Origin: Larimichthys crocea
Taxonomy: Eukaryota > Chordata > Actinopteri > Sciaenidae
DNA: 64,000 bases
Assembly (NCBI RefSeq): GCF_000972845.2
Contig: NC_040028.1
Span: 16,180,871 to 16,244,870 of the forward strand
Reading direction: 5' to 3'
Positions 23,618 through 37,545 of the stretch are shown in pieces. Within the stretch, counting starts at the first letter, position 1. The number at the start of each line of letters is the position of its first letter. The position numbers and the translations under genes are program-made. Under the pieces are notes generated by a model. That model searched no databases and was not told the DNA's origin. It saw only the letters and a list, made by a program, of their open reading frames with translations.

Positions 23618-24029
23618 TGCGGACCGGCACGCACTCCTATGCACTGTACATTCCACATGCCTTGCCTCTTTTTTTTCCAACCTTTTCCATCATGTACCCC
23701 CCAAGTTGAAGTACTTAACAAATTGACAAAGCAATGGCTGTACAACCCTCACCCCTTCAACCCCCCCACTCACTTGCCTAGATGTCTCGCCGTACAGTGG
23801 AAGTGTCTGACTTCAGCGTGGTTTCCTGCTAATCTTGTCGCTGTGGCTGCATCTCTGGTGTTGCATTTGAAGAGCAGGCGTGTGAAACATCTGAGGGGAC
23901 CCTGCACTTTTGTTTTTTTTATTTGTAGCAGCCGTACTCTCACGCCACTTGTGAAATGTTAACCAAGCAAGCAATGTGTTTGGGTTTTTTGTAAAAATCT
24001 GGAATGCACAAGTTTGTTAAATATGCAAA

Positions 24030-24035
24030 AATAAA
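24030..24035 (+). terminator. tmsb4x: Poly(A) signal of the thymosin beta gene
   Basis: AATAAA (inside aaaaataaaaaatg) 413 bases after the stop codon, followed by a GT-rich tract (taatgtgtcctccattatgttta). The 3' UTR length is usual for thymosin beta 4 mRNAs. Confidence 0.6.
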
Positions 24036-25964
24036 AAATGTAAATTGACTTTAATGTGTCCTCCATTATGTTTATGGGTTTTTAAGACTTGAGCAGCTCT
24101 GAGCTGGAAGCGCATGCATCTGTCTTTAGTGCTGGCACAGCAAAAGGTACCAACTGACCCGTAAAATGCTCACAATCCTGAACAGCTTACTCCCTTTTTA
24201 AACCATGCTTCCCACAGCAAGACTTAAATTTCTAGACTCAGTTTGAGTGCACCTCAGGAGTAGATTGGACTACAGATTCTCTTTACACCAAATGTAAAGG
24301 GGAACTAAAACAGGAACAGACACTTAGACATTTGTGCATGCAGCTTGTGTCTTTCAATAGTCTCAAATGACACAGGTATGATTGACGCCATTTGCTCAGA
24401 TCCTGAAATGATTGTAGCTCAGGAGAAAATCCTTTAAAGTAGTCCAGTCTTGTCTAATCCTATTTGGTGCACTTAAAAGTTCGTCCTTGTTCAGCTTAAC
24501 TCCGAGCAGGAGCACCTCCCCAAGTCTCCACCGAGCTTCCAGCTGTAGCTACAGCAGCTTCCCACTGTGAAACACCAGAGAGGCAGACGAGATGAATCAC
24601 GTCTCCTCGACTGGATTTCAGGTGTTGGATGACTAGGGGAAAAATACAGAATGAAACTTAAGTTGAATGAATATGATCTATGGGGGAAAGGTACGTTGAT
24701 GCTATCATGTGTGCTGACCTTTAAACTAAAATTTCTTTTTTTGACATGCCAGAAAAAGAGAACTGGATTAGGGTTTAGTGTTGTGTGTGGTAAACACACA
24801 ACACACACAGTCAATACAATGAAATGTGCTGGGACGAGAAGAACCGGTCAGCTCAGTGTTAAGAGCATACAAATAAATACATGCAAATAAATGCTGTAGT
24901 ATGAAATAAAACATGTTACAAAAAGTTAATTGAGAATTACCAGTGTATGCTGTCAGCTGTGTGTCCCATGGTGCTGTGTGCTTTAATCAGGTGACGCACA
25001 CACACACACACAGACACACACACCGAACAGCCTGTACCTAAACTGGGTTGAGCTGAGGTCGTGTGAGCTCAAACACATAAGACAGGAGCAGTATAGCTCA
25101 GCTTCTGATTTCTAAAGAGCTTGTTGCCGTGAAGTTTTATCAAAGAAAATGCTGGAAAGAAAAAGTTTCATAACTAAATAAAAATAAACTTAATCGTCTA
25201 GGGCTGTGATAATCAGTAAACAATGTCAATGAGTGCCTCTGTCTTTAAAAAGTGCATTATTTGGAGACTGTCACCAAGAAAATAAAATAAAAAATGAGAA
25301 CCTGTTCTACCTCATTCTGCTGCACGAGGGACAACACAGCTGTATCTCTTTGTGTGTAGAGAGTGAGAGAGAGAAAGAGAAAGAGAGAGGGGGAGAGGAA
25401 TTACGTAACTGCAGCGGGTCTATGGACCATAACAGCTGTGCTGTAACAGCAACAATAGGCTCTGCTGAGGGATTGGCACAAGTCCACGTTCATCCTCTTT
25501 CCCATGAGGCTGCATTTAATCTGAAGTCATTTTTAGCATGGGAAACAGAACTTTTTATTTATATTTTAATTTGCCCTTTTAAGAAGCACCAAAAGGCAAC
25601 AACAACATTTATACTCTTACACACATCTGGAATTGCCGGACCCTCCCAACTCTTAAGTCCTCCACCATCCTTATGTGCCAGTCTGGTCACACAAGAGCTC
25701 CTCAGTGTCCAATAACAATGTGTGTCTTTTTGGTGAAAACACAAGCCAATACTACACATTACAAGACACTGCTATCTCCTGTTACACTCTCTCCACGCGT
25801 CGTTATACTGATGAATGATATATGGAGGCTCGGACAGATTTATCCTGGCAACTTGACGACAGCTCGAGGGGTTCAGCATCTTTGCTCAAACACAGAGAGC
25901 AACATTCAAGATATTAACCGTATCATACTGGGAGGTTTTTTACTAATGTTGCTTATAGGGGGAC

Positions 25965-26150
25965 TGTTATGGGAATTTTAAAGAAAAACCCTTAAATAAG
26001 GAGGATCGGATTCAAAGCATCAAAGTTTAAGTTGAATTTATTGTTCTTGTACAAGAGGAGCGTTTTCTCAGTGCAACCCCCTACAGAGAAAAAGGCTCCC
26101 TGAGGAGCGTTAACAGTTGGTTCTTATACATTTTCCTGAAGATGGGCTGT
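25965..26150. mobile_element. Partial LTR-like repeat, copy C
   Basis: Begins TGTTATGGGAATTTTAAAG and continues with tttaagttgaatttattgtt, cttgtacaag and ggagcg. It matches the starts of the repeats at 48523 and 49525 in order and wording. It ends at about 26150, where sequence antisense to an integrase frame takes over. Confidence 0.6.
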
Positions 26151-26351
26151 GTCAACCCCTGTAAATCCATTATCACTATATATGATTTCTGGAAATCCAA
26201 ATCTTGGTGCATCATTTCGTGTGGTTGGAATAACTTCAATCCATTTTGAGTATAAGTCTATGATCACTAGACAATACTTTTTGTTTTCACATTTATTTAA
26301 TTCAATGAAATCCATGCATATCGTATGAAATGGATATTGAGCATTAGGCAT
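26124..26351 (-). pseudogene. Retroelement integrase fragment (broken)
   Basis: A minus-strand frame of 75 codons shows integrase-core features: a DFIEL start, an IIDLYSKWIEV strand and an IIYSDNG motif. About 20 or more residues expected between the second and third motifs are missing, and the frame runs straight into LTR-like sequence at its 3' end. It is a dead remnant of a gypsy-type or endogenous retroviral element in minus orientation. No protease, reverse transcriptase or envelope part is seen nearby. Confidence 0.75.
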
Positions 26352-28789
26352 TTAACAGGGACAGTCCATGAAAACGCATGCTAATGATACTAAAATGATA
26401 CTAAGGGCCGATTGTGGTGAGCTTGGCCTGAGTGCAACAAGAGACCATCTGCCCTTGTGTTGTGACGGGCACCCTCTGGACCGGCTGTAGCTCGGACCGA
26501 CTGCAGCCCCGCTACGAAGAACACAGATGCCCTCTGAGATTGCTCATGGCTACGTAATGTGTGCTTTGAGAATGAAACCACACTGGGAATGCTTCTCCCT
26601 AAAAAAATTATACTGTACATCAACAAACCACGTTGTACTGTTATTTTAACCGACTGGCTTTAGAAATAACTTTGTGGTATTCATCTGTAGTTTGACATGT
26701 GGGATGATTCTGCTTTGCATGATACAAATAAACTGACCTCTTTCTTTTTCTTCTAATATGTCATTATTTTTACATGCAGGAGGAAGTGACAGGATCTCAC
26801 AGCTGCTCGGTGAAACTCATCTCTGCGTCTCGGCTCCTTCCTCATGTTCAGCCTAAAACATAAACACATCTTTCTTGCGCCCTGTTTCCATGGCAGCAGA
26901 CAGGAGATTTTCGACACACGATCAGAGACTGCAGTATTGTTCAGAGCATTTAAATGCAATTACGTTCACAATATAAAGGAGTTTAAGCCTCCACTCCTCT
27001 TCTTACAAAGTATGGCGGCTTTGCTGTATGTATAATTTTTCTTCCCCTAATACTTCCTGGCAGAACATTCTGCCCTATTTTCCTCTTTAATGTTCTCTTC
27101 TAGGTGTGCTATGAATTAAGACGGGACGTAGCTGTGGAAAACAAATAGATATAGAGGCTATATCTGTCGGGAGAAGCTAAAACTAGAAAAGGTGAAATGT
27201 TTTCTGCCGGGTGGCTTCACACTTATGCAGGTCAGACGAATGTTTGATGCTCTTCACGGCCTCTGGAAGAATTGTCTACCTGTTCAAGTATGTATCTCAG
27301 CTCTGTCGGCACTGCTCTGCATTTTGAAAGGGGGGGTTTAAGTATGCTGCATGGCACAAATGCTGCTGAGCAATGGGCTGTGTCCTAATGGAACACCTAA
27401 TGCATTATTGTGCCAGACAGCGGTTTACTAGCGCGTACGGCACCAGCCAGAATGAAAGAAACATTTTCTGAATGTTTTTTATGAGACATAACACAGCTTT
27501 CACACTCGTCCTATTAAATGTGCTGCAGGGAAGAGTTTGCATCATACAGGAGAATGTTTCCATTCTTATTTTTTTATGGGGAAAAGGAAAAACTCACATA
27601 GAGCGCTGAGTATTTCTTGACTTTTATGCTATTTTACATTCATATCTGGCAGAATTTTTTATTTTTAGCCCAGTGGGACATGTCTGCTTCCTGAAACTGT
27701 GACAGAAGATATGATAAAAAATAATGAACAACAAATCTTGATGTCACCAGATGCATCCGTTTGGTTCAGACTTATGGAGCAGAATAATAGCACATAAACA
27801 GGAAGAGGAACACTATGGGATGTTATCAACAAAATCCACTCGTAGTAGTAAAACTATATAGGAACCATCGACATTAATCATAAGTGTGATGAAAAGCTGG
27901 AGCTGGGACAAAAAAGGTTTATTCATGTGTGTAGGGAGGTCCAGCGTCTTTATGTTCTTAATTCAAAGTGCACCAAAGAAAGGACAATTCATCTTTGTCT
28001 TCTTTATCATAGCCACGGTGGGAAAAAGCAGTGCAGCTATTGTGTGATAGGTAGACACAAAAGCAGAGGGTGTGAGCTGGCCAATCCAGTGACACACCAT
28101 AATGGTTGCTATGTGTGTGACAAAGAAACTCCCAGATACGTGTCTTGTGCTATACTTAAGATTTGTGGCAGTTATTTATTTATTTATTTATTTATCTAGC
28201 TGACCGATCAGAAATATTAATCTGTGTACATATTTTGACGGGGAAAAGTCTGGAAAAGATATGTAGCTGCTTAAAATCTATTTGAAACATGACCTGAACA
28301 AGAGCAAATAACAAAAGCAGAGTAAATACAAAGACAAGAGTTGCTTGTCCTGTTTTCTATTTAGAGCAATGAACAGAAAACCTCTACTTAGCAGACAATG
28401 CACCTTGCATTTACGGTGTCAATCCTACAGAGTTATACAGCCAGGCGGGCAGCAGCCAAACGGGCTCACGTGCCATCATGTGAAACACACGTAACCACCC
28501 AACTAAGGCAGAAGTAGATAAAAACGTGTCATACAATACTTCATCACAAATTCTGACAACAGTTATAAAGCACGAGAGGGAGGATTGTGTTCTCAGAGTA
28601 ACACGATACAGCAACAAGATGTAATAATATACAGGAAGAAGAAGAAGAAAAATAATAGTTTGAACCTAGTATTTCCTTCACACTTGATCAGAAAGCCAAT
28701 TTAAATCTGAAGTGTAAAAGCAGTCCACTTTTACAAGATGTATGGACACAAAATCTGAGAAATTGTTGAACGTGCCGAGCGCTACATTC

Positions 28790-28888
28790 ACAACAAATAC
28801 ACACACAAACTGAACTGCAAAACAGGAACGAGTAAAATGCACAACAAACACACACAAACTGAACTGAAAAACAGGAACGAGTAAAACC
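28790..28888. repeat. Two-copy direct repeat of about 50 bp
   Basis: The unit acaacaaatacacacacaaa ... ctgaactgcaaaacaggaac ... gagtaaaa occurs twice in a row with a few substitutions and a small length change. No function is apparent. Confidence 0.7.
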
Positions 28889-31800
28889 TATGAAACTAAC
28901 CAGGCACGAAAGTAGGCCTGTACTTTTTGAAGCCATAGTCCATAGAGCGCGACCCCCGTCCACCCGCCAAAATAAACATGAAAAATCAACATTTAAAACT
29001 TTATCGATTCATTTTAATGTTGTTCTCTACAAAATGAAACACATCAACAGCTGTATCATCCTCACATACTACTTTTTTAAAAATGTTTCATTTCCAACCT
29101 TTTCAAGAGAACAGCTGGTTCTTGGAAAAACACACTGCTGCGGCACCAACCATACAAGGAAGTGAGAAAACCTAAAGGGTAGATACACACAAAATGTTTG
29201 GAACCTGGCAGATCAAATGTGACATGTGCATGCAACCTTTAAGACTCATTGCGGTGCACACCAGCGTCCTCGTGTACAGTCCATATGCATCACCTGTAAT
29301 AATTCACAGCGTTGTATGTTACATGAGCTGAGCTATACAACCTGCGTCGTACACGACACAGGATGTAGCACAGAGAACAAGGTGAGGGTTTAAGGCCAGC
29401 ACAATAACAGTGATTGTGTGTGACAGGAAGTGAGAGGAGTGAGTGTGAAGTGAGACGCCAGAGTGCAATGTGTTTTAAACGGGGGGAAGAGAAAGAGGTT
29501 GTGTGGCTGTAATCATGTGATGGAAACGCTGCAAGTGCGTGTGTTTTGGGAGAGTTTGGAGGAAAAGCTGCCTGAAAGTTGAGGGAAATATCTGAGATTT
29601 TATCATGATTGATCCACGTTTAGATGCATAACTTAAAAAAAAAAGATAATATAATGATGAACACGTGTTGAATATCTTCATCCGAACATGAATTTTCGAA
29701 AGGTCAAAATGGAAAATGCGAACACCGGCGTGTCTAAGTCACAGTCATTTCACGCTTTTGTCCTTTTGCCTCAGATGCTGAGTAAGTGGTCCTATTCCTT
29801 GGCAGCGTGGGCCGCACATTTCCATATAAATGAATGACCACAACCTCTGCAGGGACACGCAGTTAAGAAGACAATAGGCAGATGAATTAAGATATGGCTT
29901 TTTCTATTTCATGGCTTTTATCTAGTGCGGCCGTTCTTCCTGTGCCGTGTCTTTTTGATCAACGCTTTGGTCACCGCGGTGGATGACGCTTTGTCACGGT
30001 CACAGGTTAAATCTGCAGAAAGGAGACTTACTAAAGTTGAGTTTCCTGAAGAAAGCTACACACACGACACATAAAAATATGATCAATACAGCTTTGGTTT
30101 GTTGCAGATATTGTCTTCATAATAAAAAATGAAGGAGGCATTGACACATTATCATGATTGTTGTTACTGGTCGCAAAGAGCCAAAGCTCTACTTGCAATG
30201 TGGCTCTGTAGTTCGGCTTGTAAACATCATACCAGAACAGGATGCTCTTGACAAATCCCCAGCGCTCCACGATGTGTCAACTCCTCCTCCTACTTGCGTA
30301 GTAACACAGATGTGTCTCTAACTTAACAGTACAGCTTATTACACGGTCTGCAAAGGATTAACATCTCTCCAAGACCAAATATACTGACTTTTTGGGCACT
30401 TATAATGTGCCGGTTTATTATTTTTATTATAGTATTTGTGGCCAAACAACTGATTATTATCACGCTTTAGCGTATGTTGATATCATTCCCTTGATTTCCT
30501 TCACAACTCACTTTGTGCAACTCACAGAGTCACTGAATATTGCAGAAGCTAGTTTGTGAATTAGTCTGAACTCAGAAGTTTCAAAGGTGTGCAACAGGAT
30601 GTGGTTAAAGAGCTGCAGTGCCGTACTGTAGAAGCAAAACTCCACTGTTAAATGAACTGTGCTGGGGGACTTACAGACTGGCGTAGTGTTTAAATAAAAC
30701 CTGACCTGGTTAGATATTCTTGTTTGCAGGAAAGTCAGAGAGAAGATCATTTTAAAAAAAGGTCTTATGTCATTTCTGACTGTGCTTAACAGCAGCTCAG
30801 GGCTATTCACATAAGGAGTAGGTACATAAAGTTGTACAGGCTTACAGTGTTGTCTTCAGGATGCATGTCAGACGGTGGTAAGGAACATTGCAAATTGCAC
30901 AATGTACAGAACGGTGTGATTAATGCGTCAGTGCACCCTACCAAAAGCTTCACGTCGTACTTTTAGTCAGGGTACCTCTTCTGACAGACACACATTATAA
31001 ACCTGGCGGTGGTGGATTCAGACAGTTTGATGAAAACAGTCTGAGGAATGTGCTTAGCTATCAGAGCTCCAGCAGTCCCAGCCACATACAGCATGTCTCG
31101 ACGGTATATTGGTGAAATGCCGGGATTTATATGTTGATCCTTTGTGTAGTCTTGCTATTTATGATAATAAAGTCAAGCACACAAACTCAACCCATTGCAT
31201 CCACGTGTTCTGTGTGTTCAAAAAGCTTGTTGTGAAACAAGGCGAATAAAGCTATGGCATTCAGATTAGGTCTAAGAATTGGTTTGATCTCCCCGTAATT
31301 AATGTGGATAAGCACTCAGATTTGTGTGTATGCGTGTGTCTGTGTGCAGCTTTGGGGCCCGTGGAAGTCGACGAGACAAAAGCCTGCTTCTGCTTTTGAA
31401 CTGTAACTTCCGACTTCGGCTATTTGTGACATTTTCTCTCTTCCTTTTGTGGCAGGCTGCTTCTACTTCATGCTGTGCTCTGCCACAGAGGAACATGTAG
31501 GTGGAACATACATGCCTCGTTCCCCCGTCAGCCCTGATCCTAAACATTATGCAATAAGGCAAATGTAAACTGCAGCAGATTGTTATATAATTGTTGGGGT
31601 AAAAACAATACCCACATATAGTATGTGCTATATTAAAAACAACTTATATGCAGTTTAGTTATGCATTAAAGTTTAATACTACACTATATACAACCCCAAA
31701 CAGTTCATCACTGATGTTTTTTTCTATTTTTATCCCTGTATTTCGTGTGTGTGCACCTGAGTAGTTACACAAAGGCAAACAGGAAATGAAATCGGGTTTG

Positions 31801-34800
31801 CTTTCATTGTGCTGATAACCGCACAAGTCCGTAATAACAGAAAATACATTTTTTTACATGTATTGTTAGAAGCCAATAATCCTCACAACAGCGCGGTCGC
31901 ATTACAACTCTTGTGTACACACATGGTCAGAGTTAAAAATGATACTGCAGCATGTCTTATCCTGTTAGGCATGCGCTTTACCTGATCGCTGCAGTAAGGT
32001 GAAGTGGTTCTTTGGGGGGGGGGGTTACTTAGGGTACATAGTTGTGTAATTATACCCAGCATGCACCTCCCAAGTTAAAAAAAAAAGAATAAAGGGCAGG
32101 TTTAAACTCTGACCTTTGAGGTCTTGGTACTTTAAAAGGGTTAAATGGCAAAATGAACCCCTGCAGACATCAAGGAACAATGTAGATCGTAGCTGCAGTA
32201 TACAGCTGAATCATGAGACATATGTGAAATATGTTTTGTATTATTACACCTTAGAAAACATACAGAATGTGTCATGAACTAAGTGAACAAATCGTGGCTT
32301 TAAACTACAAACTGTTAGTCATGTTAGCACGATGGAGCATTAGTGACGAAAAGAGGAAGAAAGAACATAACGCTGTGAAATATTAAGGCCCGACTTCATC
32401 CGAAAAGAATACATAATTAATAAAAGAGGCTGTCATGTGGCAGGAAGTGCACTGCCACATGACTTGCCACCGCTTTGAAGAGACAGAAGTCGAAAACTGC
32501 ACTGCAGCTTCTCCAGATATATGTATGCTGTATATGTGATGTTGTTTAACGGTGCGTGAGGTCTAGTCAGGATCCACCACGGAGGGTAAATCTTGAAAAA
32601 AACACTGTGTTAATTCATCACCCGGATTATTGAGAAGTCAGCATTAATGAAGCAGGAAAAGGCTGGTCTCCTCTGATACAGGAAGACTTTTACAACCCTC
32701 CTTCATCTTCTTCGTGCCTGTAATTCAGTTTCAAGATTTCATCAGTATCTCTTCCAAAATTACTAGAAACTCCAGTTTTAAGTTCAGTGTTACATCTGTG
32801 AAGCTGTATCATCAGTTCTGCAGCAGAGTGGGCAACACACAAGCTTTCTTTGAGACAGTGACAGATTTAACAGGTCGCTGTAATGTCTCTGATTAATAAA
32901 TAATGGCGAGCAACACATAAACCCTCTTGAGATGTCTGGTGCTTCTCCCATCAAGTCACCCTCACAGCATGGCACAACCGTGTCTGCTCCTGCTCCTGCT
33001 GCTGCTGCTGCTGCATTATTAATGACAGGAGGACGGGGAGGCGTCCAGCTGAGGCCGAAGCCTGCGTTTAACCAGTCACACCCGTCACGTTGAGGAGGGC
33101 AAAATGCATCTGTGTGATCTCGCAAGACAGCCTGAAACCCCTAAAGGTCTCTCTTTGGGTGTGCTGGGTTCAGCTTCACTTAGCAGCAGCCTGTCATTGT
33201 GTAATCTGTGGGCAGCAGATGTTCAAGGAGGAGCACCTGGATTTATAAGGATTACAGGAGGTTTCTGTTGGGTCGAGTAAAGGACAAAGCTATAAAGTTA
33301 CAACTCAAAAACTACAAAAATGAAACATGAAGTATCAGATGCTTCGTTTGGACACAGATTGCACATATGGCGCTTGAACACAGAGGTGGGCAGACCTGAA
33401 AGACATGCCAGTCTGGGTTGTACGCACCCGGTCGAAAAGATTTCTCAAGGTCACATCTATTATTGCAAGGGGAAGTCACAGTTCCCTCCCTGCACTGTTG
33501 CACAGATATTCTTGCACAGTTTGTAACGCACAACTGATGAGCTTTGTGTGTTTTGGAAAGATCACACTGCGGTGGAACTTATTCGGAGAATGAAAGTTTT
33601 AAAGCAAGATTGCTGATTTTATTTCTAATAATTAACCAAATTTCAATAAAAGTGCACCGATGCTTGTTCCACACGGCCTTTTGCCTGCTCTATAAGTTTG
33701 TCAGATCTAGACAGCAGTGTATTTAAGCACACCACAATCATCTTTGATGAGCAGTGGCCCATTTCCACAGCAGGCAGTATTCTTTTGCAGTGCATTCATT
33801 GCTCATTTCATCTCCCACTCAGAGCAGGATGTGGTTGTGTGCACACATCACTTTCAAAATAACTTCTCAACAGTCTTGTCTCTCCTTTTATAGTAAAAGC
33901 CTTGCTCTGCTTGGCCCTTGATAAGGGCCTCAGAGTGGATGAGTAAATGTGCCCACGTTAGGGGCCACTGATTACTATTTTTTTTTTTTTAAAAAGGAAG
34001 CCTGCACCTTGCAGATGGCAGTGAAATGGGAGTTACTGGAGTCTGCTAATCCCGGTAACAGATGCATTATCAAATTATAACTTTTATCGACTCATGTCTG
34101 CGAGCTGGGAGTCGATTTAAGTAAGAGGAGAGTATTGGCCTGAGTCAATGCCAGGATGTGGGGAGGCACACTTCCTGAATGTGCCTCATCAGAGTGCTGC
34201 AATACTTGCAGCCAGTTTGAAAACAACAGAAGTCAAAGAAACAGAATATATCGACACCATACATGACAGAGTGTGAGTTTAAGTCACATACCCTAAAGAA
34301 TAACAAAAACTAACCCTTCACTGCTCAGAACTTAATGCCAATGGCTATAGGAAACAACATAGTATACCACTATAAGCACTTCTCTTTCTAAAGGGCTTCA
34401 GCTTGTACACTCATTCAGGATAAGATGCAGCTTGCTCAAGTCAAACACAGAATATACGCAGACAGACGGGGACCTCTGGTGAGAGGAAAGAGACAGAGCA
34501 CGCACAAACTCAAAAAGCGCCTGGTAAAATTCCACTCGCAAACAGCTGAGCTCAGCCGAGATCTATGCAGAACGCATTAAACCACACGTCACGATAAGAC
34601 AGACCCGCCGCGTTAAAACGCATCCACGAACCAGGCGATAGAACAGCTTTGTCATTGTGAAGAGGAAACTCAGTTACATGCAGATTACAGGCAAAGTATT
34701 TAGCAACACAAAGCCTTTTGTCTACTCGAAATGTGTTGGTAAGTGTTGAACTGTGTCTCCCCCTCCTGGAAGAACACAGGACTCAGACAGAGACTCATCT

Positions 34801-35402
34801 GTGGTCTTGGTGTAGATTTATTTATACAAGGTGCAAAGCAGACTCTGAATTTATATTAGACTAATAGTAGATGTGAATTATATATATATACACTTGTGAT
34901 GTTAAAAAGAAATTATTTCTGAATACAGACACAGCTGAATGTGCCAGACCAAACTTATAACTTACAGCACGGTGTGCTTCATGACTACAACAAATGAAAC
35001 AATCCTCCTTTAATGTTTTTTGCAGTTATTTCAAATATAGTCACATATTTCCGCTGAGAATATTTCCATACTTGCAAACCGAGAAAGTCTCTAAGCTGCA
35101 ACAAAGCCAGTGAGCTGCACAGGAATCCTGTTTGATGAAAGCTGGAGCCGTGGGGTTTAAATCCCAGGGCTCTCTCTCCCTCGCTGACAGAAGATGGTGC
35201 TGTTGTTGTTGTGTTGTTGTATTGTTGCGAGATAATAATGGCTTCATCAGGTTCACCCAACACCTACCCCCCTTAGCACAGAGCCCACAGAGCCGACATA
35301 GCAGCACCAAGGAAACAGCTCTAATAGTGTGCATGGCCTACATGCTTGAGATGTCAGTCATACAGAGTCGGGTTGCAGACCTGAAACGGGACGCACAGGG
35401 GA

Positions 35403-35404
<2 letters not shown>

Positions 35405-35477
<73 letters not shown>
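35405..35477. repeat. (TG)n microsatellite
   Basis: About 36 uninterrupted TG units. Likely polymorphic. It creates an artificial Val-Cys frame on the plus strand. Confidence 0.95.
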
Positions 35478-35479
<2 letters not shown>

Positions 35480-37545
35480 AGTTATTCTGTAGCACGAGAG
35501 CTCTTTTCTTGGACAGTCGGAGGTGGTAAAGAGATCAAGCGTGAAATTAAATGGGGACTAATGATTATAGAACAATTACGTTATTATTTGATGCAATAAG
35601 ACTGTACAGAAAATATCACAACAAGCCTTTGTTTGTTTGTTTGTTCTCTTATTTCATTGCCTAAATTATAATTCTTGGAGAAGAACATTGCTTACATTCA
35701 ATGAAAGTTGAATGAAAAGCTATTAAAGGTTTTTCCATACAGTTTTGGTTCCTTCAACCTCAAAGTGACCTCTTAAAGTAGACGTTCATCCGAGACGACA
35801 AGATTAAGGTCACCACACTTGGAGCTAAACACAAAACTGATTTGGTGTTGCAACTTCAAAACACCTTTTAATTAGTTCTAAACACCTTTTAATTAGACTG
35901 TATAAATACAAACTGACTCGCACGACTAGGTGGTCCACATGGACAGACCTCTCCGAGCCCTCCGAAGGTAGCATGGTTACGCCTCAGAGAGTAAATTTAC
36001 TTGGATTATGGTCATGAAAAACTAAACTATGCAGTGAAGCTGTGGTGAACTAAAGACTATGTTAATTGTCCGTGGGGTGTGCCAGAATATTTGCTCCCTT
36101 ATCAAGAGCTATTACTTTCTGCCAACACCGCTGCTCGGTTCTGCATATTTACAGCAACCACTGCTTGCTCCCCAGCAACGAAACTTCCACAACCCCCCGG
36201 ACGTCCTCCCTGAATAAGCATTTTCAGGAATCGCTGCATGTGGATTCACCAATACGAGCTGAAGTTCATCTTAATTGTGGTTTGCAAACCCCCCTCCAGC
36301 TCTGTCAAGGATGTTTCTGAGTTCAGGACCTAAGATGAACTGATTGGATTAAACTTAAATGTGTATTTATTTATTTTTTACAATAAATGGGTGTCCAGAC
36401 TCAATTTGTTTTGACTCCTCGCTCCATAAACAAAATGAGACATTTAACGAGCCGAAACATTTCTGCTTCCTGACATGAGTCCTGAAAGTCTGGCAAAAAA
36501 AAATAATAACAGACTTTGTATTGTCGAGCTCAACTACAGTGTTTAACTGCAGACTTCCTTCACATCTGAAAGCTTTTTTCACTGCGGTGTTCAAATCTAC
36601 ATTTCGAACCTCCCCGGACAATGCAACATACAGTGCAAGTGAACTGAGTGAAATCTGTCATACAAAACATGGGATTTTTAAACTGAATCCTAAAAGCTTC
36701 CACAGAAACATCACCTGTCTATTTCTTAAGGCTTTACAGAGGGATCAGGACCAGATGTTGGAGCTGTGACTATGAAAGCGTGAAAAACTCATTAAATGAG
36801 TTTTATGGCTGAACTTGGGAGTTGAGCATGTGTGAGAGAGCAAAAGCTTTATGTGCTACCTGTGAGAAAGACATCAAAGAGCACTGGAGCGGCTAATGAC
36901 AGGCCTATGCATGTCTGAGTTCCAACAATTAGCCGATGGAGCTAATTATTGCCCCCCCCCACAATCCCACCGAGAAAAGGGAATACATCAAGGACAGACT
37001 ATCAAGCAACAAATGCATGTGAAGCTCCCAGAAAAGACAAAATAAAATCAATAGGCACTTTTTTCTACTGGTGATCCACACAGGACTCCCATGTGGCCTT
37101 GTATAGGGTTTCAAGTGAAGAGTGCAGCACCCCTAAACATAATCCCCACCCCCCTTTGCAAACCCACTCCTACCTCCAGAAGTCACAACCTATCCCTCAC
37201 CGTGCAGTGTCATTTCCCAGAGTGTCAACCCACCTCTGGAATTTCAGAGAAGAAGAGGAAGGGAATTATTGGACGTAGAGCATAGGTGCAGCATTGAAGA
37301 GAGTTGAAGAGAGACAGATTCTGTTTTTTTTTTTTGGGTTTGTTTCCCCTGGAGAAGACTTTGACTTTGTGCTCTGGAAATACATGTGCTTTGTGCGACT
37401 AAGATCTGCTCCTGTCTAAGCATTTTAGCAAAGCGGAAACCCCCCCTCCACCCAACCCCCCCAGGAGGAATAATCAGAACTCACAGCAAAACCAAAGTCA
37501 GCCCTGTGGGAAACAAAGCTCTCCGGCTGACTCACGGTCACAGAC

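Larger units (their letters stand above)
24062..37545. other. Gene-poor region between tmsb4x and egfl6
   Basis: About 13.5 kb without a supported protein gene. It holds an LTR-like fragment and integrase remnant (25965-26351), a 50-bp direct repeat (28790-28888), a (TG)n microsatellite (35405-35477), CA repeats near 24993-25023, a TTTA run near 28172-28197 and homopolymer tracts. Short open frames here show no family features. Non-coding RNAs or enhancers cannot be excluded by eye. Confidence 0.6.

Noticed and set aside
35132..35599. 155-codon frame with a Val-Cys run
   Set aside because: Created by the (TG)n microsatellite and flanks; no similarity to a known protein.
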